Assembly: GCF_035222485.1 (NCBI RefSeq)
Contig: NC_085920.1
Location: forward strand, 5,952,001 to 6,016,000
Source: Podospora pseudoanserina
Lineage: Eukaryota > Ascomycota > Sordariomycetes > Sordariales > Podosporaceae
Reading direction: 5' to 3'
Length of the DNA: 64,000 bases
Of this stretch, positions 45,115 to 56,645 are shown in pieces. The position numbers were made by a program, and so were the translations under genes. The notes below the pieces were generated by a model. The model was not told where the DNA came from. It made no database searches and saw nothing but the letters and a program-made list of their open reading frames with translations. The first letter of the stretch is position 1, and every line of letters begins with the position of its first letter.

Positions 45115-46573
45115 ATGGTTCAGTCACAGGGCAAGCCATCCACGCCGGTTTTGCCAGGTCCAATGCATGAGGGTATAGCCCAGCCAAAAGATGGACCATC
45201 GGATTCATCCAACGCGGCTTCAAACGCTACCACTCAACTGACCTTGACCGGACCCCAAGACCTCCTCAACAGCACAAAGGGTCATGACCTGCCTGGCCGA
45301 GCCTCATTTGACAGTCTTTCGTCTGACCTCGGAAGGCCTTCTCTGTCCACCGAAAGCAACCGCTCGGTATTCTCTCTAGCACAGAATTACCATGTCGGCA
45401 ACTCTTCAGAATCGCTAGACACTGCCTACTCGGCAGATTTGACCCTACCACCCATCCAGCTTCCTCCCATACAGCACCTGCCCCACCACAACCAGGACAG
45501 CGACTCTGACGAGGACACAGATCAAGACCAAACCGCTGCACAGCAGGCAGAAGAAGGCAGTATCATTGTTGATTCCGACGACCTGGGTACTGATGACGGT
45601 TATGGCTCTGACACAAACACCACGGCCTCCACGTCACTGGCAGATAGTGTGAGGGAGTTCATCTACGAGAACGGGCGGAGATATCACAAGTTCCGGGAGG
45701 GCATGTACAACTTCCCTAACGATGATGTGGAGCAGCAGAGGGAGGATATGAAGCATCAGATGGTCAAGCTGCTTTGTGGGAAGTTGTTCTTTGCGCCCCT
45801 TGACAGGCCGCAGCAGGTTCTGGATATTGGGACGGGGACGGGGATATGGGCCATCGAGATGGCGGATGAGTTCGTGGGGGCCGAGGTGCTGGGGGTGGAT
45901 TTGAGTCCGCATCAGCCGGACTGGGTCCCACCCAATGTCAAGTTCATGATTGACGACGTGGAGAGCCCATGGTTGCACCCGAGTAATCATTTTGACTATA
46001 TCCACTCGAGGCACACGGTTATGGCCATCAAAGACTGGCCGAGGTTGATGAGACGGGCGCAGGAGTAAGTTTCCTACAAGATGTGGAAAACCGAGATTTG
46101 GCTGACAAAGGAATAGATGCATGAGGCCCGGGGGTTGGTTTGAAATGCAAGAGGTGTATCATTTTCCTATTTCAGTAAACGACTCGATGCCGCCGAACCA
46201 TCCTATCGCGCGGTACTGGTCTTTGATCAACGAGGGTTTAGAACGGCTCGGTGTCGACTTCCACGCCGTTGCCGGGGGCAAACTTGCGAATAAGATGCGT
46301 GACGCTGGGTTTGTCAATGTCACGGAGAGGGTGCTGCAGATACCCATTGGGACGTGGCCCAAGAACAGGATCTTGAAAACGGTGGGATTGTATTGGAGGA
46401 CTATTTTGCTTGACGGCATCCAGGCAATTGCTCTCGGTCCCTTGACAAGAGGGCTTGGGTGGTCACAGTCGGACGTGGAGATGCTGCTGATGGAGGTTAG
46501 GAGAGCATACAAGGACAATAGCTGCTTGTTGTATATGCCGTTTCACATCATCTACGGACAGAAACCGGCGTGA
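45115..46573 (+). CDS. LaeA-like (TAM-type) SAM-dependent methyltransferase
   Basis: Exons are 45115-46064 and 46117-46573; the intron 46065-46116 has GTAAGT, a CTGAC branch and an AATAG acceptor, phase 2. The protein has about 468 residues. Residues 1-180 are Ser/Asp/Gln-rich and disordered. The conserved part starts near residue 185 (SVREFIYENGRRYHKFREGM, then FPNDD). Motif I is at about 235-245 (QQVLDIGTGTGIWAIEMADE), with acidic post-I (GVDLSP). Exon 2 contains the CMRPGGWFEMQE strand and a C-terminal helical cap. This is the large fungal family around LaeA and other methyltransferases of filamentous fungi. LaeA itself regulates secondary metabolism in the nucleus, but most family members have no known target, so the LaeA role should not be assumed. 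The ATG at 45115 was chosen over 45022 because the intervening frame crosses an A run. Confidence 0.85.
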
Positions 46574-48957
46574 TGGACAGTATTCGGGATTGTTTGGAGG
46601 TTATTTGTTTCACGGTCATGCACGATACCAACATTTGTTCTTCTTTTGGATAATGCACGTCATGTCTGAATCCTTTCCGATGTCAAGGAACGCATGGATC
46701 TTGTGCTGCCAGTGCCAATGTGGTATCTCTCCTGTCAAAGGGCTTTGAGCTGTCAACACAACATGAAGAGGCCAACCACATGTGTGAGACAAGTACCACG
46801 CAGGAGAAGGGCGGCGGAACTAGACCGCTTACCCAAGATGACAGCTTACCACACATGTTTTCTCATGACCAATGTACGCTAATGCGGTGAGCCTATTTTC
46901 ACCTTGCTCACCACATGTATGTCATACGCCCCCCGCCGTGATTCGACAGGAGTTGTCGTGAGTGGGGAAGTATACCAGACCCGACAGAACGACAGCGAAC
47001 TGCTGTGCGGATACCATGACCATGATGCGGAGCGGCTAGACTGCTAGAGAAGAAACAGAAACAGAAGCTATGGATACCGGTGGGTTGCGGCCGTTGTCCC
47101 CACCCTCCCGCGCTGCCCGCCGAGACCAGCAATTTTACCCGTTTGGCTGGGGGAATTTCCGAACATCCCATCAATCACCTCCTCAACACTTCCCCCGGGG
47201 CGGGCGCCGGGCAGTTTCCAAGAGACCGGAACCTACCCAAGAGCTGCAAATCGACCAAATGAATCATGCACTTCCTTGCTTGTGTTGCTCTCTGATTGGG
47301 CATAATTAGGACACCACCATTGCATGTCTGGGCAGAGACACCACTCAGTGGGACATGGGCATCTCTGTTCCCGGCACCCTTCCCCTTGCCTTCGTCTCTC
47401 CGAAACAGGACCCATGGGTATTTTGCGCCATCCCCCACCACGGAGGAACCACGCTCGAACCACCACCACCACAACGACCCGACACCTTGGCTGCTTAATC
47501 TAGGATAATTTGCCGGATTGACCTGCATGGCTTGCAGGAAAGAGAAGTTTTGATCTATTGTGATAGGCCCGGGAAGTCCCGACTGGGTTTCCAGGGACAC
47601 GGTTGTCGATTTGTGGTGATGATGCTGGAGGCATCTTGACGATGATTTTGGCCGGTAGGTAGACCAGAGTCAAATACCGAAAAGAATCGGTAGGACCAAC
47701 TTGACGGCATCACGGATCTTACTTGAGAAGAAGACGATAGTTTGCTGTGAATTACCACACTATCCTCCTTCGCGGATGCATTAGCCTGCACAGAAAGGAG
47801 CCGTTTCGCTGCACCTGCAGGGGCAGGCACCCACGACATGGTTCCATACTGGGGATGCTGCGGGCAGCGGGGCATGGGCAGGTCGAACGGAGTCCCAACT
47901 GGAGTCGCGGCTCACCCCTTTTGGCCCTTTGGAATCATGGGATTATCCCTCCAAAGGGGGCCTGGTGCCTTCACAAACCCCCTCTTGGCCATCCTTGGGG
48001 TGGAATGGCCCGTCTGCTGGGTCTTTTGCCAAAAGGCGATAAAGCGTCGGCAACCTGCGTTTCTTGCTTTGACGGTAAGACTTTTTCTCTCCCGGTTATG
48101 TGCGTGAAGGACCTCTAGCATCACGGACTGCAATCCTCTCTCATTTTTCCCCCATCCGACAAAAGAAGCATATCAAAGATACTGATCTTTGTACTTGCAA
48201 GGAGACCCCTGTCATCCCTTTTCACACACCACACACAAACACACACACCATCACGAAGCTCAACCGCAGATATATCGACCGATCGACTGCCTTCTGGCCT
48301 TCTGCCCTTGTTCTCCAAGCCGGACGTGATCACTTATTAGCATTGCTATTTTTATTCCTTTTTTTCGCTGACGTTCATAACTGGAGTTTTTGTATCTCGG
48401 TGTAACCACATTAATGAGACAATCCCATGCCATTTCTGCATAGTACGTTTACCAGCGAGACGGCCCCGGGTCGCCTTGTCCCACGTGGGAACCTTTCTGT
48501 CGGATCCTGGCTTATAGAGATTTATAGGAATTCTTGACTCCAGGTTTCACCTCGTGGTGGCTCATCGTTGAATTTTGATACTTGCGGGTATGTGACCTTT
48601 TCTTTTGTTGCTGGCGACTGTAGGCCAACATGGATACACGCATACATCTTGGGACGTGATCACTTTTGGCTGCTTATCGACTGGGGGCCATATGATCGAG
48701 ATGTGGCTTATGGTTGACAGTTTAGGAGCGAGCTACTCATCATCCTTCCGCCATTATCTCCCTTTGGATACTCATCTGATCTTACCCCCGAGCAGAAATC
48801 GCACTGGTTGGACTCAACTAACGGATCCCCCCTAATAGGACGGTTCAACTGGCAGAATTCAGTTCGGTATCCCCAGTTTTTTCGGAGGACATAAGTTGTC
48901 ATTGTGTAATTCAGTTTTGCCTCTATCGACAAAGAACCACACTTGAAATCGCCCAAC
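46574..48957. other. 2.4-kb intergenic region, no gene seen
   Basis: Short frames occur on both strands, but none has conserved features. The last few hundred bases, with CT-rich and CA-rich tracts (for example about 48225-48250), are probably promoter and leader of the O-methyltransferase gene. Confidence 0.6.
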
Positions 48958-50746
48958 ATGGCCAAACTCAAGCTCAGTTCCATCTTCAGCCCCAGCAGCT
49001 CCAACAATGCTGCCTCGACAACAGAGGGAGAGCCCAAAGACCTCAAAAAGTCCAACCGCCGCTCCTTTTCGGCCCTCTCTGCTTCCCTCCTCGGTACCAA
49101 GGACACGGAGACGAACGGTACTAGCGCTGCTACCTCGTCCAAGTCTGCTACCCCATCCGTGGCCCCGGGTCCGGCGGCGCCGGCCACAACGTCAGAGATG
49201 GTCGCCCTGGCCCAAAAGATCACCAGGGAGACGGAGAAGCTCGAGGCCTACTTGAAGGAGCATGACCTCCCCATGCCGAGCTTTGACGCCAGTGCCCCGG
49301 CAGATTTCCCCAAGCTGCCAGATGAAATTGCCCAGAGCAGGAAGGCGATTATCTCGGCGACGAAGGAGCTGGGGCTGTTGGCTCATGGGCCGAGAGAGAG
49401 TGTGAGATGGGGGATTTGGGAGGTGTGTTTTTTTTATTCTTCGCTCCCACCACCACCTCACAATACTGACTTGTGCTCCAGTTCCTTGACACGCTCGCCC
49501 TCGCCGCCATCAACCACTATGGCATCGGCAAGCTCGTTCCCCTCGACGCACCCATCTCCCTCGCCGACCTCCAGGCCAAAACCACGCTCGACCCCATCAA
49601 CCTCGCCCGTTTGATCCGTCTCGCCATCACCAACAAGATCTTTTACGAGCCCACCCCCGGCTTCATCGCCCACACGGCCGCCTCCAGGGTCCTGGCAGAG
49701 GACTCTGACCTCCAGGCCTGGGTTGGCTTCAACGGGGAGGACATCCTCCCCGCCTCCGCCCACGTCCTCCAAGCCCTGCAAACCCACCCCGAGGCCACCT
49801 CCCTCACCCGGACCGGGTTCCAGTTTGCCTTCAACACCGTCGACAAAGAACCCATGTTTGTCACCTTTGGCAAGGACCCCGACAGAGCCAAGCGCATGGG
49901 GAAAGCGATGGTGTCGCTGACGGGCGGGGAGGGCTACGAGCCGTTTTGGTTCGTCGACGTGGAAAGGGGCGGGTATGACTTCGGTGAGATCGACGCGAGG
50001 GGGGGAACGTTGGTCGACGTGGGCGGCAGCCACGGCTTCATGTGCGTCGCCCTGGCGGAGAGGTGGAAGAACATGAAGTTTGTCGTGCAGGACCTGCAAA
50101 AGACGATCGACAGCGCGCCGAAGCCGATCTCGTCCGACGCTCAGGTCGCCGAGCGGATCACCCTGCTGCCTCACGATTTCTTTACCGAGCAGGTGACCAA
50201 GGAGGCGGACGTCTACTTCTTCCGCTGGATCCTCCACAATTACTCGACCCCCTACGCGCTCCAGATCCTCCGCAACCTCGTCCCCGCCCTCAAGCCGGGC
50301 GCCCGCATCATTATTAATGATCACTGCCTGTTTGAGGGGTCGGGGCAGGAAGACCCCTGGGACGAAAAGGTCATGCGCCGCATGGATGTCGTGATGCTCA
50401 GTCTGCTCAACGCGCAGGAGCGTACCGAGTCCGAGTTCAGAGAGTTGTTCGCCAAGGCCGGGGAGGGGAATCAAAAGGGGGAGTTTGTTTTCAAGGTAAT
50501 GTTTTTTTTTTTTTTTTACTTTTCTCAACAATACGTCTCTTTTTGCTTATGGTGAATGTTAGCTGACAGAGTTGGGGGGGGAAATAGGGCGTCAAAAGAC
50601 CAGAGGGCTGCAGAATGAGTATCATCGAGGCAGTCTGGCAGCTCAGGGAGGAGGCTCCTATTGTTGCGGCTGTCGAGGAGGTCAAGGAAGGGGAGGAGAC
50701 CCCTGCTGCTGTTGAAGAGCCCAAGACTGAGGAGAAGGCTGAGTGA
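48958..50746 (+). CDS. COMT-type O-methyltransferase
   Basis: Exons are 48958-49422, 49482-50495 and 50588-50746, all phase 0. Introns are 49423-49481 and 50496-50587. The protein has 545 residues. Residues 1-75 are Ser/Ala-rich and low complexity. A dimerisation-type winged helix follows (FLDTLALAAINHYGIGKLVP, PINLARLIRLAI). The SAM-binding motif is near residue 330 (GTLVDVGGSHGFM), with an acidic strand, then LLPHDFFTEQ, and the RWILHNYST segment near 402 with the His typical of this family. The last 50 residues are Glu/Val-rich. Fungal relatives methylate phenolic polyketides or other aromatics in secondary metabolism; the substrate here is unknown. No polyketide or peptide synthase lies nearby. 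The ATG at 48958 is the first in frame with a clean leader. Confidence 0.88.
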
Positions 50747-51356
50747 AAGGATGCTTTCAAGATTTGCTGAGCACGTTACTGTTTCATATGGGCCCATTTG
50801 TTTAGCGTGCAACAAGCATCATTCAAAGTTACATAATTCATAGTTTGAATCATCCAAAAATGTTCTCTCCAGTTTCGTGATTGCTAAAATGAGCGTAGAT
50901 TTGCCATTGCCACAAGCATGCTCTCATGATCTGTCGTCCATGACGATCGAGACATGCATCCTATACATCGCTTGCTCCATCAACTTTAAGCAACTATCTG
51001 TGCCAGAAATAAGAAAAGACATGATTGAAACGGTATATAGTACAACGATTATCCATACCTTCCATCATCCCCCCCTCCCCCTCTCCCCCTCAGCCTATCA
51101 GTGAACGAGCTTGATGCCCATGCCCCCAACATCAGCACCGATATTCTCCCCTTACTGCAGCATGGACCCCAAGACGCTTCTCTCCACGCCCCCGAGCTTG
51201 TGGTGTTGTTGTCGGTGCAGCAGCAAAATCCGTTGTCGAGGTTGTTGTGCCATCCACTGGGGGCTCATCCTGGTGTTTTATTGGCGCGGACTGTTCCTCC
51301 TCAATCGGTAGTTCCGGACCGTCAGCATGACACCCTTTATGATTGCAGCACGTCTT
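50747..51356. other. Convergent intergenic region, no gene seen
   Basis: Presumed 3' UTRs of the O-methyltransferase gene and the convergent coiled-coil gene. The part near 51060-51090 is C-rich. No support for a gene. Confidence 0.65.
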
Positions 51357-52192
51357 TCACGTCATTGTCTGCGGCTGCTGGCGCACAGGCTCCGATGAAG
51401 GTCTTTGTCTCTGCTCGGAAGATTGCTTCCCCTTCCCAGCACCGACTGGCCGTGGAGGCGGGGGCGTGCTCGTGCCACGAACCGGACGTGGGCTGGCAGG
51501 GAGTCCAGGACGTGTAACGATCAACCGAGGCACCGTCAGTCCTGCATTTCCTGGGGGGTTTCCGTTCACTCCATGACCACTGTTTTCTGTGGCCAAGTTG
51601 GTTGCTGGAGCCCTCGTGCCGTTGAGAAGCTTGCTGACTGCCCGGTCGAGGATGAGGTGGTGAAGCGCAAAGATGTGAGTCGTGATGGTGTTGTCATTGC
51701 GCTCGGCCTGGGCTTTGTGGTGTTCGAATTTGTGTTTGTCTATAAGCTCCCACCTCAGTTTTCTCCACATGCGAGTTTCGCCGTCATCGTCAAGGCCGGC
51801 AAGGGAGCATCTTTGAAGGATCTTTTCTGTGTCGAAATCAGTATGCTGTTCATGTTAAGAGACAAACGATTCGTCATACCACAATGCTCAATATCAGCCA
51901 GGGCCTTTTGTATGATGAGGTCAATCCGCTGCTTGCTCTCAGGCTGAGACGATAGCAGGTGGTTGTGTTGCTCCCAGAGCCCCCTAAGCTCTCCCAAATG
52001 GTTGGAGTAAGAGTTCACGGTGGCGATACACCGTTGCAAGTCCGACTGTTCCAGCTCTGCCGAGGTCTCAGACGGAGACAACAAGGACCTACTCTTCGTC
52101 TTCACATGGCGATGGACGCTGGACACCAGCCGGCGCAACTTTCCAGTGTTGCGGGCAGGTTGATTCGCGGACGACGACGGCGGCAGCTCCAT
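51357..52192 (-). CDS. Coiled-coil protein of unknown function
   Basis: Exons are 51880-52192 and 51357-51826; the intron 51827-51879 (GTATGA to GACACAG, 53 nt) joins in phase 1. The protein has about 260 residues. The N-terminus is Ser/Arg-rich. Residues about 45-170 are helical and likely coiled coil (LGELRGLWEQHNHLLSS, QRIDLIIQKALADIEHCEK, MWRKLRWELIDKHKFEHHKA). The C-terminal 100 residues are Pro/Gly/Thr-rich and disordered. The MWRKLRW...DK...F pattern recalls the N-terminal helical domain found in front of many fungal NACHT/ankyrin proteins. The resemblance is weak and no such partner domain is present. No signal peptide. The role is unknown. Confidence 0.7.
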
Positions 52193-53736
52193 TGTCTGAC
52201 GAGAAATCCAAAAAGGGGATGGTCCCAAATTTTGTGTCGTCCACTGAAGATCTGAAAGTTGGTGTGATCAAGGAGGCATGACGGCAAGAAAAAAAAAGTT
52301 CCCACGTGTGTGAGACGGGAGAAGGTAAGGTAAACAGAGACAGGATTGGAAACAACCAAGACACGAGGCCTTAGCCCGTGCCGAATAGTGTTTTATGGCG
52401 AGATTTTTTTCCCACTCATGACGCACTGGAGATCTGTGGGACGGTCGGGTACGAGTCGGCCGTCGTGAAAAGGGGGGGAATGGTTCGAGTATGCAACTTG
52501 TTTTCGTCGGACCGGTTGCCGTAATACCGTCCATATAAAGCTGTCTCTTTTCACTGGACTTGTGCTGGCGCGCGGCATGACCGACAACAAACAAGACCCT
52601 CGAGCGAGTTCGGAAAGGGTGGATGGGGGGAGGGAGCGGGCGGTTGACAGCAAGCATCCGAAACAGTGAGGGGAGCATATCATGTCGTGCGACGACATAG
52701 ATGGATTTGTTGAGTGTTTAATACTCTTAGTTTCTTAGAGGAAGAAATATGCCTTATTAAAGGAAAAGGGTAACGTCGCAGAACGATCCGCGCAGTTCTG
52801 TAGTGGCAAAAATGACATTCGACTGAGTCTTAGGATCTTGGTATGGTTCAAGTTGAAAGCGATGTGTTTTTCCGTGTCCAACGGAAATGAAACCTCAAGG
52901 TCCCGTTTTGTGCAAGGTCAAATTGCCAGCAGGAGTTGGCGGCTGTCAAAACTAGGACCATAGAGCAGATGAAGACGGGAGGCTCGACTGACGTGGCCGT
53001 GGGTAATGAGGTCATGCCTTTCAATCAGGTGGATTGTTTGTGTGCCACGATTTGTGCTAAATAATGATTCTCATAGCTGTTGACGGGCAACTGTTTGCTC
53101 AGTCAAGATGTTGAGTACGCGTTACTAAGATGCACTTGGGACTCGAGAATAACAGGCTGGTTCAAGGGTGTCAAGCCATCAACTTCAAGCAAATTATTTG
53201 GACTTCTCGTCAGTTCTGACCAGTATTTGTGACATCAGGGTGTGTGTACCTCAGGGGCAAGTGGGACTTCCCCAATGTAAACAAACAGCCAACATCGAGC
53301 TGCTCCCTCCACATTGCTCCCACGGTATATGTACCAGTTCCTTGCACCTTTCATCACCGAACGAGACTCCCAACTCGGCTCTTGCCAAATGACTTAGCAG
53401 TATTGAGAGTCGCGGCACGGACTTGGGTAAGGACCAAGGAGGACCAAAGAGGACCAAAGAGTACCAAGGGGCGTCCGTTCGAGTCAAAGTAAAACCTGTG
53501 GTTTTCGTAGCCGAGTACCTCCCATTAGGGACTGCGCTGCTTGGTGAGCTTTTTGCACTTTCTACTACCTTTGTAGGTACGATTCCAACTACGGCTTTTC
53601 TTCTTCGATTGCTTTTATTTTGTAATAAAGGTCATCATAGATTGCCTTCTGCTTCTTTTTCTTTTAATCTTCCTCCTTTACTCGTACCGCCTGCGGACAG
53701 TGAATTGTCCGACGAGAGTTCGCCATCTTGCCCAAT
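52193..53736. other. 1.5-kb intergenic region, no gene seen
   Basis: The first 500 bases are promoter of the coiled-coil gene. Nothing recognisable was found in the rest. A small direct repeat of AGGACCAA-type units is near 53430-53465. Confidence 0.6.
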
Positions 53737-54196
53737 CTATTGGATAGACCAATTGGCCGACTTGCCGCCACAGGTCACTGTTCCCTGTCCGCCAACACGC
53801 AAAACACCATCGAGAGTCGCCTGATACTTTGAGATCGCCAACTTGACAATCTCAGCCGCATCCTGGTTGCCAAAGATAATCTCGTTGCCATCGCCATTGA
53901 CCCGAACTTGGAGGTGGCAGCTAGCAGATGCAGCAAGCTGCACCTGACCGTCAGAGGCCTTGTAAGTACTATTTCGGCGTTAGCTGGACCGTTGTCAAGG
54001 TGGTGTCTGGGGCTGGGAGGACTTTCATGGACCATTCTTGGCTCTCGCCGGTGGCTTGGATGGCGTAGCAGTCCATCTCGGCGGGTGAGTTCCAGAGAGT
54101 CTCTCTCACATCGGCTGTGTAGCTCTGGCAGTTCTTGATGGCTTCGGCGACGGTGAAGAGACCGATGAAGGTGATGGCAAATTTGGCGAGCTGCAT
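53737..54196 (-). pseudogene. Small secreted protein gene with an apparent frame break
   Basis: From the ATG at 54196, a clear signal peptide (about residues 1-19, hydrophobic, ending near AEA) is followed by a Cys-containing mature part that stops at 53969-53971. A second frame, from about 53964 to 53737, continues with protein-like sequence, two further Cys and good codon bias, ending at a normal stop. The two frames differ by a single extra base at about 53971. Alternatively an intron (GTGAGA donor about 54109, acceptor before about 53960) would join them in phase while removing the middle of the protein, which itself looks coding. So this is either a recently broken gene, a sequence error or an unusual splice form. 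Small Cys-containing secreted proteins of fungi often act at the cell surface or on hosts and competitors; no family or activity is assigned. Confidence 0.55.
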
Positions 54197-56645
54197 GATA
54201 GCGGTTGGTGAGAGTTAGAATGCGAGGAACAAGCTGAATTGATATTGACTGATGGTGAAAGCTGGATACTGACAGCCAGATGTTCAGAACTGCTGGTGAG
54301 GGAGGTATAAGTACCACCAACATCAAAAAGCAAGCGGCATCTCGAACCCACCTTCTCCTCCTGTTGATGGAGTTATGGCCATCGGCGGTTTGATGAACCG
54401 CTATGTATCCATATCGGTCGACAGACAAGGTTATAATTCATCACCGGTTTGACGGCGGTAAATAAACATGACGAATTCCTCGGTCTCTTGATGTTTTCGG
54501 CCGACACACAAAGAGGTGTTCTTCTCCACACACCAGCTGATAGTTGAGAACTGGCGGAAACCATGACATCAATGATGCTCGAGGTCTTCTGAAGTCAAGA
54601 GGCTTCGGGCCTGAGAGAGAGCGCGTTTTCTCGCGGCTCAAGCTCAAGTCGCAGCCAAACAGTTAGCTGGCCGCAGTTGCCATAGAGGAGTGGTCGACGG
54701 AGAACCTGGAGGAGTAGGAACGATTGTCCTGTCGCTCGTTCCTGCTCCAGCGGTTCATTTTGTCTTTGACAACTTAATCTCACGCCGTTAATTGCTTCCA
54801 GAAACTTCCTTAGTATCTGTCCAAGAACCACCTGTTGAGTTCCAGATCGAAAGCGCAAAACACGACGACACACCTTCCCCTCTTAAATCAGACATCCGCC
54901 TGATCTTCGAGACACCAACTCCTACCTCGATCGTTCTGATGAAGCTGAACTGCCGACGTGCCACCGTGTCCCCAGCCCAGGGCCCCGTTGTCTCTGGTCT
55001 TGACACCGATTCCGCCCCCGCACCTCGCTGCGAGCAATCTATTCGTTATCTCCCGGGGATGACAAAGAGTCTTCTGGCGCAATGCAATACGCATGTCTTG
55101 GTGCGGGAGGAGGCAAAAGGAAGACCGATGGCCGCCACCGTGGGAGACAACATATAGATATCAGAGACAGCATCACCCTCCTATCACCATCCCAGGCATT
55201 GGATCGCGCCGTTTCATAACACAGCATCAGATCCTGCTGCACCCACAGATGCCGCAATCCACCAGTACCTTCCCCCAAGGCCAACCGTCGGCAACGGCAC
55301 TGCAACGCGCATGGTTCTATCTGTGTCACCACGCGGGAAGACCGGACGGACGCGGTCCCATATCCAGAATCCTCCCGCAGTTTCCCTAAACCAGAAGGGG
55401 ACACCTGAGACCAGATCACCTCAGATAGATACGAGTGATCATACTGGTCATACATGACACAAAGTCAGATGAGCATACGGAAGTGAGGCCATCGAGATTT
55501 CCCTCGCCCTGTTTCACCTGATTCCACCAGCTCTCGAAGAACAAGAAGAGCAAGGCATAGTCCCCAAGATGTGGTGAATCAGGCCTTTCTGATGGAGTTC
55601 AGCCACGCGCCCTGTACCCCGAAACCATCACTTCCCAGTGACTCTCATATGCAGCTGCCCTCTCAGCGTTCTGGTTTGCGTATGGTATCCTGGTCCAGAA
55701 AGAGCATCTTGTATGCGCGTGACACTTGGCACAACCAACCCGTCATTGCTCATTGTATCATTGTCACACCCTAGAGAAACATGCGGTCTCGGCAGAGTCA
55801 GACTCAAATCCGAGGAGTTCACTCCTCAAGGGGAGATTCTAGTCGGTCTTGCCCGGGATGCTGTTGCTCAAGTGGCACCATGTAGGCAGCACAGGGCTTG
55901 AAAGCACGTCAAAAAACGGCCTCAAGCCATCCGCAGTTGTTTCCGGCATTGTTGCTGTCGCGGGCGAGAGTGAGAAGCGAGACACTGCAAGTCAAGGCGG
56001 ATATTCTCGATGTCTCTTGATCGCTGCAACAAGTACAAACCTGTCTCATATCTCCGCTCGCAAAAGCCTGGCCCCGGCGGCCCGGTCTGGTCAAGTGGTC
56101 AGACAAGTCATCAGCCAAGTGGTCCAGAGCGCACGTTAAGGACGAGGAAGCTCTTAGGGTAACCAGGAGGAGTATCGAGGTATTTGGGAGGCCGATCCTC
56201 TCTTTCCCAGGTGGGTTTTCTCTGCAACCAAGCAGTTTCCGTCTTGAGCTGCTGCTTCAGACTCCATCTTGACTGAGAGGGAGGGCAAGTACGACTGCCC
56301 CAGTGAACCGAACCAGGAGACCGGGTCCTGTCATCCGCTTGGCTCCATTACATTGAAGCAGACTTGAACTACCAGTCCAACCAACTTTGTACTCCTGGCT
56401 TTTCATTTCTGCGTTTGCGCAACGGCCTTACTGTTGCCGAGGTCTTTTGTTTTTGGGTATCTCGAAGTTTTGGGGAAAAACAAGACATTATACTGGCTCG
56501 CCTGGACCGTTTACGGGACGGTGAGGCCACGACGACAGCACCAACAACAAACACCAACACCGCATAGGCGTCTTTTTTGGTCGAGTCATTGTCACCAACA
56601 CCAGCAAAGTCGCCTTTCCGTAGTCCAAGATCACGAAGGACACCA
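54197..56645. other. 2.4-kb intergenic region, no gene seen
   Basis: Divergent promoters of the secreted-protein gene and the transporter lie here. Frames are short and overlap on both strands with no recognisable domains. Confidence 0.6.

Noticed and set aside
49458-50531. 357-codon open frame opposite the O-methyltransferase
   Set aside because: It is a shadow of the coding strand with G/C-rich third positions; Leu/Val/Gly-rich without domains.
45000-50800. A secondary-metabolite gene cluster
   Set aside because: Only tailoring-type enzymes are seen, and no backbone synthase or pathway regulator lies within the window.
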